A stretch of 64,000 nucleotides of DNA from Alcaligenes faecalis (GCF_005311025.1 NZ_CP031747.1:744001-808000); one strand, 5' to 3'. Counted from the first letter of the stretch, positions 43,293-52,268 are shown. Notes: a model not told the origin generated them from the letters alone. A program made the numbers and translations.

Positions 43293-44627
43293 TTAGGAAG
43301 CTAACAGACCGTACTTGCGAATTTTGTCGTGTAGTGTGCTTTTGGCGATGCCCAATTCCTGTCCGGCGCGGGTCAAATTATGTTGATGCCGTCTCAGGGC
43401 TTCGACGATCAAGGCACGTTCGACCGCTTCCACGGTTTGAACCAGCGAGGTGGGCACAACTGCTGACGCAGCTTGCTGACCGGGCAAGGCGCCGTTGACT
43501 CCCAGCACGCAGCGGTCCGCAAAGTTACGCAGCTCGCGCACATTACCCGGCCAATGCCAGGCCAGCATAGCTTGCAGACGTTCGGAGTCCGGCTCCAGTG
43601 CCGGGCGGCCATGCCGGGCCGCCGCCAACAAGGCAAAATGCTCGAACAACAGACCAATATCCTCGCGCCGCTCACGCAGGGGCGGCAGTGGCAAGGTCGC
43701 CATGTTCAGCCGGTAATACAAATCGTGACGGAACTGGCCTTGATCAGCCTGCGCCAGTAAATCGACTTTAGTGGCTGCAATGACCCGGCAATTGATGGCG
43801 ATGGATTGATTCGAGCCTAGACGCTCCAGCGTACGTTCCTGTAAAACGCGCAATAGTTTGACCTGCATGACCATTGGCATGCTTTCAATTTCGTCCAGAA
43901 ACAAGGTACCTTGGTGTGCATACTCTATCTTGCCGATCACCCGCTTGCCAGCGCCCGTAAAAGCGCCTGCTTCATGACCGAACATCTGACTGTCGAACAG
44001 ACTGTCGGACAGTGCACCGCAGTTGACGGCCACAAAATTGCCCTCGCTGGTGTGCCCCACCTCGTGAAGGCAGCGTGCTACCAGTTCTTTGCCGGTACCG
44101 GTTTCGCCAAAAATAAGTACATCGGCGGCACTATTGCCCAGATTGCAGATTAGTTCACGTACCTTGGACATGACAGAGGAGTTACCCAGAACACGCGCTT
44201 CAATGGATTGCTTATCCTGCAAGCGACACTGCAAAGCTTCGATTTCAAAGCTCATTTGACGTTTATCCAGGGCGCGCGAGACGACCTGTACAAAATGTTC
44301 GGGCGAAAATGGTTTCTCGATAAAATCATAGGCCCCCATTTTCATGGCTTGAACAGCCATCGATACATCACCATGGCCGGTAATCAGTACGACAGGCAAG
44401 TCGCTGTCCACGTGCTGCAGCTGCTGCAACAAGCTCATGCCATCGGCGCCTGGCAAACGCACGTCGGACACCACAATGCCTGGCCAAGCCTTGTGAAGGA
44501 GGTGCAAGGCCTGTTCGGCGCTTTCTGCCTCTTGCACCTGGATGCCTTCAAGCTGCAAGGTTTGGCTACAGCCCAGACGTACATTAACGTCGTCTTCAAC
44601 GATGAGAACAGTCAGCCCGTCGTACAT
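43293..44627 (-). CDS. dctD: Sigma-54-dependent response regulator (DctD-like)
   Basis: 444 residues, three domains: receiver (phospho-acceptor Asp55 in VVSDVRLPG), AAA+ sigma-54 activator with Walker A GETGTGKE and the GAFTGA loop (EAGAFTGAGKR), and a Fis-type helix-turn-helix at the end (LTRAGQELGIAKSTLHDKIRKYG). It activates sigma-54 promoters on signal from the adjacent kinase. ATG 44627 is chosen since the receiver fold begins there; it overlaps the kinase gene by 16 bp. Its target is most likely the sigma-54 promoter upstream of aspA and the symporter gene. Confidence 0.9.
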   Translation of the reverse strand: MYDGLTVLIVEDDVNVRLGCSQTLQLEGIQVQEAESAEQALHLLHKAWPGIVVSDVRLPGADGMSLLQQLQHVDSDLPVVLITGHGDVSMAVQAMKMGAYDFIEKPFSPEHFVQVVSRALDKRQMSFEIEALQCRLQDKQSIEARVLGNSSVMSKVRELICNLGNSAADVLIFGETGTGKELVARCLHEVGHTSEGNFVAVNCGALSDSLFDSQMFGHEAGAFTGAGKRVIGKIEYAHQGTLFLDEIESMPMVMQVKLLRVLQERTLERLGSNQSIAINCRVIAATKVDLLAQADQGQFRHDLYYRLNMATLPLPPLRERREDIGLLFEHFALLAAARHGRPALEPDSERLQAMLAWHWPGNVRELRNFADRCVLGVNGALPGQQAASAVVPTSLVQTVEAVERALIVEALRRHQHNLTRAGQELGIAKSTLHDKIRKYGLLAS

Positions 44628-46429
44628 TTCTCTGCTCCAGGAAAGGGAAGCACAATGGTGAATACGGCACCACCACTTGGCAAGTTCTCTGCCGTCAGGC
44701 TGCCCCCGCAATGTTGGATAATACTCATCGAAATGGCCAAACCCAGGCCCAGTCCGGTACCACTGTCTTTGGTGGTGAAAAACGGTTCGAATAAATGCAA
44801 GCAGACCTCCTCGCTTAATCCCGGACCATTGTCTTGAACCCGGATCGCCACCTGCTGGCCTTGCCGCTGGCTGCTGATCTGAATGACGGGATGAGCGTTT
44901 TGCGTGGCCGCAGCGTCAATCGCATTGCTCAGTAGATTAACAATCACTTGTTCAAGGCGGTTGGGATTGCACAGCACCCTGCTCGCCTCGTCAGCCAATT
45001 GAACCTGTATCGTTGCGCGGTGTTGGTGAATGGAAGGATCCAGGATTAGCAGGGCCCGATCGATAATGGCGTTCAAATCCGCCAGCCCCGAATGACCAGG
45101 AGATTTGCGAGCAAATTGTTTGAGCTGTGAGGTCAGCGCGCCCATGCTGTCCACCAAATCATTGATGCGTTTCAAATTGGCGCGTACCGTATCCAGGTCG
45201 CCGCGCTCCATGAAGCGGATGGTGTTCCCTGACAAGGTACGCAGTGCCGTCAAGGGTTGATTCAGCTCGTGGGCCAGGCCGGTAGACAACTGTCCAATGA
45301 CAGCCAGTTTGCCTGCGTGAATCAAGCCGGCCTGGGTCTCTTCCAACGTTCGAGTACGCTCCTGCACCTTGCGTTCAAGCTGAGCATGGGCCCGCTCCAG
45401 TTGCAAGCGCGCAAGAGCCCGATCACGCTGTTGCTGCCGGCGCAAATACCAACTGATTAATATGACAAAAAAGGACACGACACCCAAGGCCGCCAGGCCT
45501 GCGTACAGGCGAGCCATGGAATAGACCAGATCGGTGGGCAAAAACAGCGTCAAAGTCCAGCCGTTGGCACCAAACGGAAGTGTCTGAGCCAGCGACAGTC
45601 CGCGAACCTGATCCGCTGCCCCCGATTCCGTCCAGGCCTGCGACCAAGATACTAATTGTGCATCCTGGCTCAGCACTTTTTGGGTCAGGAGATCCAGTGG
45701 CACAATCGGTAAACCATTGTACTGGCGAGTCTCGCGCAGGTGCTGCTGCACATCTTCAGTTAAGGGTTGATTTGCTGTAAATTTCCAGGCGGGCACAGAG
45801 GACAAAATCGCCACTCCATAGTGATCGGAAACGATCACCGGCGCTTGAGCATGGGTCCAGGAATCCTGCAAACGATCAAGGTCCACCTTGATCACGGCCA
45901 CTCCCATGACCTGCCCCGCCAGCGAGATGGGTGCTGAGATGTAATAGCCTGCCTCACCCCGGGTGGTCCCAACGCCAAAGAAGAAACCGGGCCGCCCTTG
46001 GTGTGCCTCGGAGAAATAATGGCGATAGGAAAGATCTTCCCCCAGATAACTGTCAGCCTGTTGCCAGTTGCTGGTCGCCAGAACGCGTCCCTGGCGACCA
46101 AGGATGTAAATCACGCGGGTCTTGGCACGCTCGTTCAAGCGCTCCAGATGACGGCTGACCTCGAGCGAGGACTGGGTGTTACGCTCCAAAAGCCCAACCA
46201 CTGCTTGATCCAGCTCCAGCATCTTGGGTAAATATTCGTATTTCTCGACTTCGTGACGCAGTGTCAGCGCATACAAGTCCAGACGCTGCCGAGCCGTGTC
46301 CTGCAAACTGGCTAGTCCGAGCGCTTCGCCAACACGATAAGCCATCACGCCCGCTATGGCAGCCAGCGACACAATCAGCGCCAGTAACAGCAAGACTTTC
46401 TGAGGACGAAAAAATCGGGGCAAATGCAT
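44612..46429 (-). CDS. dctB: Sensor histidine kinase (DctB-like)
   Basis: 605 residues. A transmembrane helix (about 10-32) is followed by a large periplasmic double-PAS-type sensor (to about residue 300), a second transmembrane helix, a coiled-coil linker, then the kinase core. Boxes: H (STGLAHELNQPLTALRTLSG, the acceptor His), N (EQVIVNLLSNAIDA), G (VQDNGPGL) and a second glycine box (GTGLGLGLAIS). DctB proteins sense C4-dicarboxylates in the periplasm. ATG 46429 is used; the upstream part of the frame lies in the intergenic region. Operon with the response regulator; the symporter and aspA are just upstream. Confidence 0.9.
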   Translation of the reverse strand: MHLPRFFRPQKVLLLLALIVSLAAIAGVMAYRVGEALGLASLQDTARQRLDLYALTLRHEVEKYEYLPKMLELDQAVVGLLERNTQSSLEVSRHLERLNERAKTRVIYILGRQGRVLATSNWQQADSYLGEDLSYRHYFSEAHQGRPGFFFGVGTTRGEAGYYISAPISLAGQVMGVAVIKVDLDRLQDSWTHAQAPVIVSDHYGVAILSSVPAWKFTANQPLTEDVQQHLRETRQYNGLPIVPLDLLTQKVLSQDAQLVSWSQAWTESGAADQVRGLSLAQTLPFGANGWTLTLFLPTDLVYSMARLYAGLAALGVVSFFVILISWYLRRQQQRDRALARLQLERAHAQLERKVQERTRTLEETQAGLIHAGKLAVIGQLSTGLAHELNQPLTALRTLSGNTIRFMERGDLDTVRANLKRINDLVDSMGALTSQLKQFARKSPGHSGLADLNAIIDRALLILDPSIHQHRATIQVQLADEASRVLCNPNRLEQVIVNLLSNAIDAAATQNAHPVIQISSQRQGQQVAIRVQDNGPGLSEEVCLHLFEPFFTTKDSGTGLGLGLAISMSIIQHCGGSLTAENLPSGGAVFTIVLPFPGAEKCTTG

Positions 46430-46494
46430 AAAACCGTAGCGGCCACTTACACGGGATTTTAGTAAACAGCCGCCACTCAGAGACAGGGGAGGCC

Positions 46495-47817
46495 TCAGGC
46501 AACGACAGGCACGGAGCCTGCCGCGGCTGCCTCCTTGGGCTGGAGCACGGATGGATCTGCCGCCCTGTTGTCTGACTCGTCGGGTGCGTCGATGGCGCCC
46601 TCCCATTTAGCAACAACGGCCGTGGCAATGCCGTTACCCAACACATTTGTCGCGGTGCGGCCCATGTCCAGAAAGTGATCAATGCCCATGATCAATAGTA
46701 CACCAGCCTCGGGCAGCCCAAACATCGGTAAAACCGCGGCCACCACGACCAGCGCGGAGCGTGGCACACCGGCGATACCTTTGCTGGAGATCATCAACAC
46801 CAGCAGCATAATAATCTGCTGTTGTAAGGACAGCGGCACGTCATACGCCTGTGAGATAAACAAAGCGGCAAAAGCGGTGTAGATCATGGAGCCATCCAGG
46901 TTAAAGGAATAACCCAGCGGAAGGACAAAGCCGATAACCCGTTTGCGTACACCGAACACTTCCAGCTTTTCCATCAAACGTGGATAGGCGGCTTCACTGG
47001 AGGCGGTGGAAAAGCCCAGCAACATGGGTTGACGGATTTCTTTGAACAGCGTGAATACACGGCCCTTGAGCACCAGAAATCCCGCAGCAAGCAGAATCAA
47101 CCACAACACCACCAAGGTGGCATAAAAGCTGCCCAGGAATTTGCCATAGACAGCCAAAATACCCAGCCCTTCGGTCGTGATGATATTGGCAACGGCAGCA
47201 AACACACCTAGCGGCGCAAAGTACATAACGTAGTTGGTTACCGTCAGCATCACTGGCACTGCGCCCTCGATGGTTTGTGCGAGGGTGTTTGCCTGGGGAT
47301 TTCCACGCACTTTTCCCAAGGCCAGTCCGAAAAATACCGAGAACACCAGGATTTGCAAAATCTCGTTCTTGGACATGGACTCAAAAAAGTTACGTGGCAC
47401 AACGTGGGTCAGAAACGTTTTCAGGTTCAGTGCCGAGGTATCTACCCCCAAGTGAGCGGATTCAGCCGGCAAGGGGATGCCGACATTGGCACCTGGTTGG
47501 AAAATATTGGCAAAAATCAGTCCTACCGTCAGCGATACCAACGACGCCAACAGAAACCAGCCTACGGCACGGCCACCGATACGGCCGACAGTCGCGGCAT
47601 CATCCATGCTGGCCATACCCGCAACCAAGGTGGCGAAAATCAGCGGAGCAATGATCATCTTGATCAAGCGTAAAAACATATCCGTCACCATGCCAAAGTA
47701 GCTGGCAATGGCATGAGCTTGTTCGGGGGTATCGGCCATTTTGTGGCAGATATAACCCACCACCACACCCAATACCATGGCAATCAGAATCCATGTGGTT
47801 TGCTTATTCAGCTTCAT
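46495..47817 (-). CDS. Dicarboxylate/amino acid:cation symporter (DctA/GltP family)
   Basis: 440 residues of the DAACS family, with about eight transmembrane helices and two hairpin loops. Family motifs: the Ser-rich HP1 FSTASSEAAYPRL, the NLDGSMIYTA segment (NMDGT in GltPh-type), SSKGIAGVPRSALVV, and FLDMGRTATNVLGN. The GVPRS wording is closer to glutamate/aspartate carriers than to classical DctA, which suits the neighbouring aspartase. It carries aspartate, fumarate, succinate or malate inwards. GGGAGA lies just ahead of ATG 47817. The 49-bp gap after aspA indicates a shared transcript. Confidence 0.87.
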   Translation of the reverse strand: MKLNKQTTWILIAMVLGVVVGYICHKMADTPEQAHAIASYFGMVTDMFLRLIKMIIAPLIFATLVAGMASMDDAATVGRIGGRAVGWFLLASLVSLTVGLIFANIFQPGANVGIPLPAESAHLGVDTSALNLKTFLTHVVPRNFFESMSKNEILQILVFSVFFGLALGKVRGNPQANTLAQTIEGAVPVMLTVTNYVMYFAPLGVFAAVANIITTEGLGILAVYGKFLGSFYATLVVLWLILLAAGFLVLKGRVFTLFKEIRQPMLLGFSTASSEAAYPRLMEKLEVFGVRKRVIGFVLPLGYSFNLDGSMIYTAFAALFISQAYDVPLSLQQQIIMLLVLMISSKGIAGVPRSALVVVAAVLPMFGLPEAGVLLIMGIDHFLDMGRTATNVLGNGIATAVVAKWEGAIDAPDESDNRAADPSVLQPKEAAAAGSVPVVA

Positions 47818-47866
47818 ATGCTTATCTCCCTTGTCGGCCCGTGCGCGGGTCGGTCCGTTTTTTTTA

Positions 47867-49306
47867 TTAAAGCGTTTGCTCAAATTCGTTCAAGGTGCGT
47901 GGCGCGATCAGCAGTTCAGGCCGCAAGGCCTGAGCCAGTTCGTCCGCACTTAACAAGCCATGCTCCAGAATCAGCTCAGCCACTCCCTTGCCGGTTTCAT
48001 GTGCCTGCTTGGCAATGTCAGTGGCCGCGGTGTAGCCAATCAACGGATTAAGCGCCGTAACCAATCCGATGGATTGGCTGACACTGTCTGCCAGGCGCTG
48101 AGGGTTGGCGGTGATCGCTTCCACGCAGTAGTCGGCCAGAATCATGCATCCGCGTTGCAGGTGACGCAGGCTCTTGTAGAGGCTGTGCGCAATAATGGGT
48201 TCAAACGCGTTGAGCTGAAGCTGTCCAGCTTCGGCCGCAAAGGAGACAGTCACATCGTTGCCAAAGACTTCAAAGGCAATCTGGCTGATCGCTTCCGGAA
48301 TGACGGGATTGACTTTGCCCGGCATGATGGAGGAGCCCGCTTGGCGTGGTGGCAAATTGATCTCGCCGATGCCAGCGCGTGGGCCGCTCGATAGCAGACG
48401 CAAGTCGTTGCAGGTTTTGGACAACGTGACGGCAACTCGTTTCAACGCGCTGGACAATTGCACAAAAGCGCTACAGTCCTGGGTGGCTAGGATCAAGTCC
48501 GGTGCGCTGCGCAGGCTGATCCCCGTGTTTGAGGATAGTTGACGCGTGACCAGTTGGGCATAGCGTGGATCAGTATTGATCCCCGTGCCAATCGCGGTGG
48601 CCCCCAGATTGATTTCACACAGCTCTTGCATGGCCTCGGTCAGGCAAAGCCGATCTTTGGCAATCATGCCGGCGTAAACCGCGAACTCCTGCCCTAGGGT
48701 CATAGGGACCGCTTCCTGCAGCTGTGTACGCCCCATTTTCAATAACTCTTTGAAAGCGTGAGCTTTGCCCTCGAACGCTTGCTGCAAGTACTCCAAGGCA
48801 GTCAATAAACGGGCAGCGCCCTGATAGGCAGCCAGCTTCAAGGCCGTGGGGTATACATCATTGGTCGACTGCCCCAGATTGACATCTTCATTGGGGTGGA
48901 GGAAAGCGTACTGCCCACGTTCATGGCCCAAAATTTCCAGAGCACGGTTAGCGATCACCTCGTTCGCATTCATGTTGGTAGAGGTTCCCGCACCACCTTG
49001 GATCACATCCACCACAAAATGCTCGTGATGCTGGCCGGACTCAATTTCTCGGCATGTCTGCACAATCGCTTCTTTCTTGACGGCATTCAATGTTCCCAGC
49101 GCGTGGTTGGCTTGCGCGGCAGATGCTTTGATCTGTGCCAAGGCACGAATCAAATCGGGATAGTGTGAAATAGGTATCGCCGTAATAGCGAAGTTCTCAA
49201 CAGCTCGCAGGGTGTGAATGCCAAAATACGCTGAGTCAGGTACGGGCCGAGTTCCTAGCAAGTCTTTTTCCAGGCGCGTGTGGGCTGTTGCGGTGCAATC
49301 AGTCAT
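47867..49306 (-). CDS. aspA: Aspartate ammonia-lyase
   Basis: 479 residues, usual for aspartase (478 in E. coli). Deaminates L-aspartate to fumarate and ammonia in the cytoplasm as a homotetramer. Signature GSSIMPGKVNP, the substrate loop stretch (NVGQ-like DVNLGQSTNDVYPTALKL), TSTNMNANEV, and MGRTQLQEAVP are present. Start at ATG 49306, preceded by GGAGAG; the open frame upstream is not conserved. The sigma-54 promoter at 49366 drives it, which links aspartate use to the C4-dicarboxylate sensor. Fumarase class II is excluded by the AspA-type MGRTQLQEAVPMTLGQEF wording, though the two families are close. Confidence 0.92.
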   Translation of the reverse strand: MTDCTATAHTRLEKDLLGTRPVPDSAYFGIHTLRAVENFAITAIPISHYPDLIRALAQIKASAAQANHALGTLNAVKKEAIVQTCREIESGQHHEHFVVDVIQGGAGTSTNMNANEVIANRALEILGHERGQYAFLHPNEDVNLGQSTNDVYPTALKLAAYQGAARLLTALEYLQQAFEGKAHAFKELLKMGRTQLQEAVPMTLGQEFAVYAGMIAKDRLCLTEAMQELCEINLGATAIGTGINTDPRYAQLVTRQLSSNTGISLRSAPDLILATQDCSAFVQLSSALKRVAVTLSKTCNDLRLLSSGPRAGIGEINLPPRQAGSSIMPGKVNPVIPEAISQIAFEVFGNDVTVSFAAEAGQLQLNAFEPIIAHSLYKSLRHLQRGCMILADYCVEAITANPQRLADSVSQSIGLVTALNPLIGYTAATDIAKQAHETGKGVAELILEHGLLSADELAQALRPELLIAPRTLNEFEQTL

Positions 49307-49365
49307 CTTATCTCTCCGTTTTATGTAGTACCCAAAAAATTGGGGTTGTTGTACCGGAGTTAAAA

Positions 49366-49381
49366 GCAACAACTGTGCCAA
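49366..49381 (-). promoter_or_regulatory. Sigma-54 promoter of aspA
   Basis: Minus strand TTGGCAC-AGTTG-TTGC matches the -24/-12 consensus at every conserved base. It predicts transcription near 49354, 48 bases before the aspA start. A DctD-type activator is encoded in the same cluster. Confidence 0.9.
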
Positions 49382-49460
49382 CAATAAGGGATCACACTAG
49401 CCTATTGAAAAACAAGTCATTTTTTGCGCACTGATTGTAGAGACACTGACAATATGCTTG

Positions 49461-49518
49461 CTTCTGTTCGGATTTCTGAACACGACAAAATCAAAACAGA
49501 CGGAAACCCGAACAGAAG
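49461..49518. promoter_or_regulatory. Candidate enhancer (DctD UAS) dyads
   Basis: CTTCTGTTCGG (49461-49471) and CCGAACAGAAG (49508-49518) are perfect 11-bp inverted arms. A smaller dyad TGTTC-N8-GAACA lies at 49465-49482. Both are 110-165 bp upstream of the predicted aspA start site, the normal distance for an activator of sigma-54. Confidence 0.55.
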
Positions 49519-49787
49519 TCATCGAACTGTGCGGCTGTGGGTTTTATCCTGCTGTATTACCATGCGGTTTCCTCTCAAAATCGCTCCCCTTTTTGTTGGA
49601 GACTTTCTTTTCAATGGTTGGAAATCATTTCCGTTAATTGCATTTTATTTTCTATAATGGATACCATGGAGATAGGCGGTTAGGTGTTTGTGTACACCCG
49701 GATCGGCTTTATTATTCCTACATCCGGCTTCAGTTTCGGGGCTTGAACACGCCTGTACAAGTCTTCACCTTCTACTGACCTACTCTT

Positions 49788-50321
49788 ATGAACCCTTTTG
49801 TCCTTCTCTCCGGCTGCTCTGGTGGCGGCAAATCTACTCTGTTATCCGAGCTGCAGAATCGTGGCTATACGGTTATCCAGGAACCTGGGCGACGTATCGT
49901 GCAGGAACAACTGACCAGCGGTGGCTCTGCCCTTCCCTGGCTGGATATGGAGGCCTTCCTGAATGAAGCGATAAAGACCGCGCAAGATGACTATTGCAGC
50001 GCTCCGAAAGATGGTGGCTGGGTGTTTTTTGATCGAGGCTTGATTGATGCGGCCGCAGCTTTGCAGGAATTAAAGGGAACGCCACTGCTGGATGAACTCA
50101 ACAAGACCAGCCCTTATCATTCACAGGTATTTTTAACGCCGCCCTGGCCTGAAATATACGAGGCTGATCCAGAACGTCGTCACGATATGAACGCTGCTTT
50201 GCGTGAGTATGAGCGGTTGAAGCGTGTTTATCCCCTACTGGGATACCAAGTGAGCCTGCTGCCCAAAACAAGCGTAGAAAAGCGTGCTGATTTTATCTTG
50301 AAGACGCTAACTCAAGTGTGA
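49788..50321 (+). CDS. Small P-loop ATPase/kinase-like protein (AAA_28-type)
   Basis: 177 residues. Walker A is at the start (LSGCSGGGKSTL, residues 7-18). A likely Walker B-type strand reads GWVFFDRGLIDA near 80-91, where the DRG tract resembles nucleoside-kinase-like folds. The family is usually annotated as AAA or ATP-binding protein of unknown role. Nothing next to it (aspA, ribE) suggests a pathway. It is a single-gene unit followed by a two-way terminator. Confidence 0.75.
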   Translation: MNPFVLLSGCSGGGKSTLLSELQNRGYTVIQEPGRRIVQEQLTSGGSALPWLDMEAFLNEAIKTAQDDYCSAPKDGGWVFFDRGLIDAAAALQELKGTPLLDELNKTSPYHSQVFLTPPWPEIYEADPERRHDMNAALREYERLKRVYPLLGYQVSLLPKTSVEKRADFILKTLTQV

Positions 50322-50470
50322 GTACTGCTTTGTTATGCAAAGTGTCGATCACTAGAAGGAGCAGGTTCACACGGCTCTGTACTCCGCTTTCGGGCTGTGT
50401 TTCACTCCAGACTTTGTCCACAAGCCCCAAAGCATCCAGTACCGCAACAGACACAGTAAAAGCCCCGCAT

Positions 50471-50511
50471 AAAAAAAGAGCCACCAGTCTTAAAACTGAC
50501 AGCTCTTTTTT
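50471..50511. terminator. Bidirectional terminator
   Basis: Stem AAAAAGAGC / GCTCTTTTT enclosing a second small stem (CAGT/ACTG), between the convergent ATPase and ribE genes. Confidence 0.8.
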
Positions 50512-50529
50512 ACTTCATTTGGGCGTCAA

Positions 50530-51165
50530 TCAGCCCTTCAAACCAGGCATCACACGTGTCAACGTGCCTGCAACCGTACGCTCCAGCACATCGACCAGCA
50601 CAACCGTCTGCTGATCCACTTCGATATTGAGCTTATCGCCCGCCTTGTAGCGGGAGAACGTCGTCTGGCGCAAGGTTTCGGGAATCAGATTGATGGTCAC
50701 AACACCGTCTTCCACATCCGCCACAGTCAAGCTGCAGCCATTCACGCCCAGAAAACCACGTGGAAACACGTATTTCGCCCAATCTTCCGGCATCTGAAAA
50801 CGTAGGCGATTACCGGCCTCGGTAATGCTCAGTTCCAGCACTTCAGCCGTCGTTGCGATATGGCCAGCCATCACATGGCCGCCAATTTCCTCGTTCAGCT
50901 TGGCCGACCGTTCGATATTGACCAGATCACCCGTTTTGAGTGTGCCCAGATTTGTGCGCTCCAGCGTGACGGGAATCGCATCAAAGGTGACTTTAGGGCC
51001 AGAAATGCTGGTCACGCTCAGGCATGTGCCTTCCACGCTGACACTGGCACCCAGTTGCAGATCCACCAGCAGCTCGTCGGTGAAGTCGATTTCAAACTCG
51101 GTACGGCCCAGCTCGGCCCTGACCGCAGTAAGAGGACGAACTGCTTTAACAATTCCGGTATACAT
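50530..51165 (-). CDS. ribE: Riboflavin synthase alpha subunit
   Basis: 211 residues with two similar lumazine-binding repeats. It joins two 6,7-dimethyl-8-ribityllumazine molecules to make riboflavin. Repeat 1 opens MYTGIVKAV; the GxxVNIERS stretch (GDLVNIERSAKLNEEIGGHV) closes it. Repeat 2 has FLGVNGCSLTV and ends GDKLNIEVD. AAGGAG lies 8 bases ahead of ATG 51165. The 5' region contains an FMN riboswitch, so free FMN turns the gene off. A short reading frame in the leader ends on the ribE start codon. This is a single riboflavin gene under the riboswitch; the rest of the pathway is elsewhere. Confidence 0.93.
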   Translation of the reverse strand: MYTGIVKAVRPLTAVRAELGRTEFEIDFTDELLVDLQLGASVSVEGTCLSVTSISGPKVTFDAIPVTLERTNLGTLKTGDLVNIERSAKLNEEIGGHVMAGHIATTAEVLELSITEAGNRLRFQMPEDWAKYVFPRGFLGVNGCSLTVADVEDGVVTINLIPETLRQTTFSRYKAGDKLNIEVDQQTVVLVDVLERTVAGTLTRVMPGLKG

Positions 51166-51236
51166 CAGCACGCTCCTTCGCAGAATTCATGCAAAAGACC
51201 AACGGCTAATGCAGGGGAGATTTTCAGGTTTTTCAT
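51165..51236 (-). CDS. Possible 23-residue leader peptide of ribE
   Basis: The frame starts at ATG 51236 behind AAGGA and ends TGATG, its stop sharing bases with the ribE start. The peptide begins MKNLKISPALAVGLL. If translated it would couple ribosomes into ribE. It lies between the FMN riboswitch and ribE. No family match is known to me, and the case rests on position alone. Confidence 0.35.
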   Translation of the reverse strand: MKNLKISPALAVGLLHEFCEGAC

Positions 51237-51284
51237 TTGAACGCATCCTTGATTAAACAATGCGTCCTCTGGGCAACAATAAAA

Positions 51285-51312
51285 CACGTCGCTGCCTTGA
51301 TCACAAGGCAGC
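51285..51312 (-). terminator. Terminator stem in the FMN riboswitch platform
   Basis: A perfect 9-bp stem GCTGCCTTG / CAAGGCAGC with a 4-base loop, followed on the minus strand by a T-rich stretch (GACGTGTTTTATTGTT). It sits between the aptamer and ribE. Confidence 0.6.
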
Positions 51313-51328
51313 GATGCTTCATCTTCTT

Positions 51329-51463
51329 TCATCCGGACTCTGACCGTCGGCCCAGGTTTCTCACCTGATCTGCTGACCTTTCCCTGGCGGAAAGCGCTCG
51401 CGGGCTGGGGAGTAGCTCCCTTACCGCCGGTGGGGAATTTCACCCCGCCCTGAAGACGTTTGC
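51329..51463 (-). promoter_or_regulatory. FMN riboswitch (RFN element)
   Basis: On the minus strand the RFN landmarks occur in order: TCTTCAGGGCGGGGTGAAAT, CCCACCGGCGGTA, AGCCCGCGAGCG, GGTCAGCAGAT, GGTGAGAAACC, then GCCGACGGTCAGAGTCCGGA. It controls ribE 165 bases downstream through a terminator-type stem. Confidence 0.97.
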
Positions 51464-51518
51464 AGTGTAAGACCGGAGCCCAAGTCTAATCAAGCCAGAC
51501 CAGCGCCGGTCGCCACGT

Positions 51519-52268
51519 TTAAGCCTTGCGATGCACGCTCAAACCTGCAAAGCTTTGCGCCACTGGCATCAACTCGATGTAGTTGACGTTCATATGGGCA
51601 GGCGCATTCATGATCCAGGCAATGGTATTGGCGATATCGTCAGGCGTGAGCGCATCCACGTTCTGGTACAACGCAGCGGCTTTGTCTTTATCGCCCAGAC
51701 GCACAGTCGAGAAGTCCGTACCGGAACACAGGCCAGGAGCCACGGTAGAAACACGAACTGCGGTACCCGACAGGTCGGCGCGCAGGTTCAGGCCCAGTTG
51801 ATGCACAAAAGCCTTGGTAGCACCATACACATTGCCGCCTGCATAAGCGTATTCGCCCGCAGTCGACCCCAGATTAATGATGTGGCCCTGATTGCGCTTG
51901 ACCATACCCGGCAGCAAAGCGTGTGTAATGTGCAGCAGCGCGCTGATATTGGTGGCCACCATGGTGTCCCACTGATCCATCTTGGCGTCCTGTGCCTTGT
52001 CCACGCCCAGTGCCAGACCGGCATTATTGATCAGCACATCAATATTGGGAAAACGAGCTGTCAGATCAGCCAGTACCGCTTCTGCTCGCGCACGATCGGT
52101 CAAATCCACGCTGACCGGTACAAAACGCTCGCCCAGCTCGGCGGCCAGGGCATCGAGCTTGTCCTGGCGACGCGCCAGACCCAGCACGGTGTGTCCTTCA
52201 GATACCAATTTACGGGCAAGCGCAGCCCCAAACCCTGAGGAGGCCCCGGTGACAACGGCGGTTTTCAT
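51519..52268 (-). CDS. SDR-family oxidoreductase (YdfG-like)
   Basis: A 249-residue classical short-chain dehydrogenase. Cofactor motif TGASSGFG (7-14), NNAGLALG near 88, the catalytic Ser in LGSTAGEYAYAG, and the YxxxK pair YGATK. The C-terminal half (DIANTIAWIMNAPAHMNVNYIELMPVAQ) closely follows E. coli YdfG, which oxidises 3-hydroxy acids such as L-allo-threonine or 3-hydroxypropionate with NADP. It stands alone and is not part of the riboswitch operon at 52.4 kb. Confidence 0.85.
   Translation of the reverse strand: MKTAVVTGASSGFGAALARKLVSEGHTVLGLARRQDKLDALAAELGERFVPVSVDLTDRARAEAVLADLTARFPNIDVLINNAGLALGVDKAQDAKMDQWDTMVATNISALLHITHALLPGMVKRNQGHIINLGSTAGEYAYAGGNVYGATKAFVHQLGLNLRADLSGTAVRVSTVAPGLCSGTDFSTVRLGDKDKAAALYQNVDALTPDDIANTIAWIMNAPAHMNVNYIELMPVAQSFAGLSVHRKA

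Larger units (their letters stand above)
49307..49787. other. 481-bp regulatory region between aspA and a divergent ATPase gene
   Basis: Holds the sigma-54 promoter of aspA (49366-49381), candidate enhancer dyads near 49461-49518, and on the plus strand TATAAT (49653-49658), a plausible -10 for the ATPase gene. No coding sequence is supported. Confidence 0.7.

Noticed and set aside
47821-47866. GC hairpin followed by a T-run between aspA and the symporter, read on the plus strand
   Set aside because: Both genes lie on the minus strand, where the hairpin has no T-run. It would only stop antisense transcripts, so I do not call it a terminator of the operon.
51165-51443. 92-codon frame running through the FMN riboswitch
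   Set aside because: Overlaps the conserved aptamer, whose bases are set by RNA structure. Only its last 23 codons could be a real leader peptide, and that part is listed separately.
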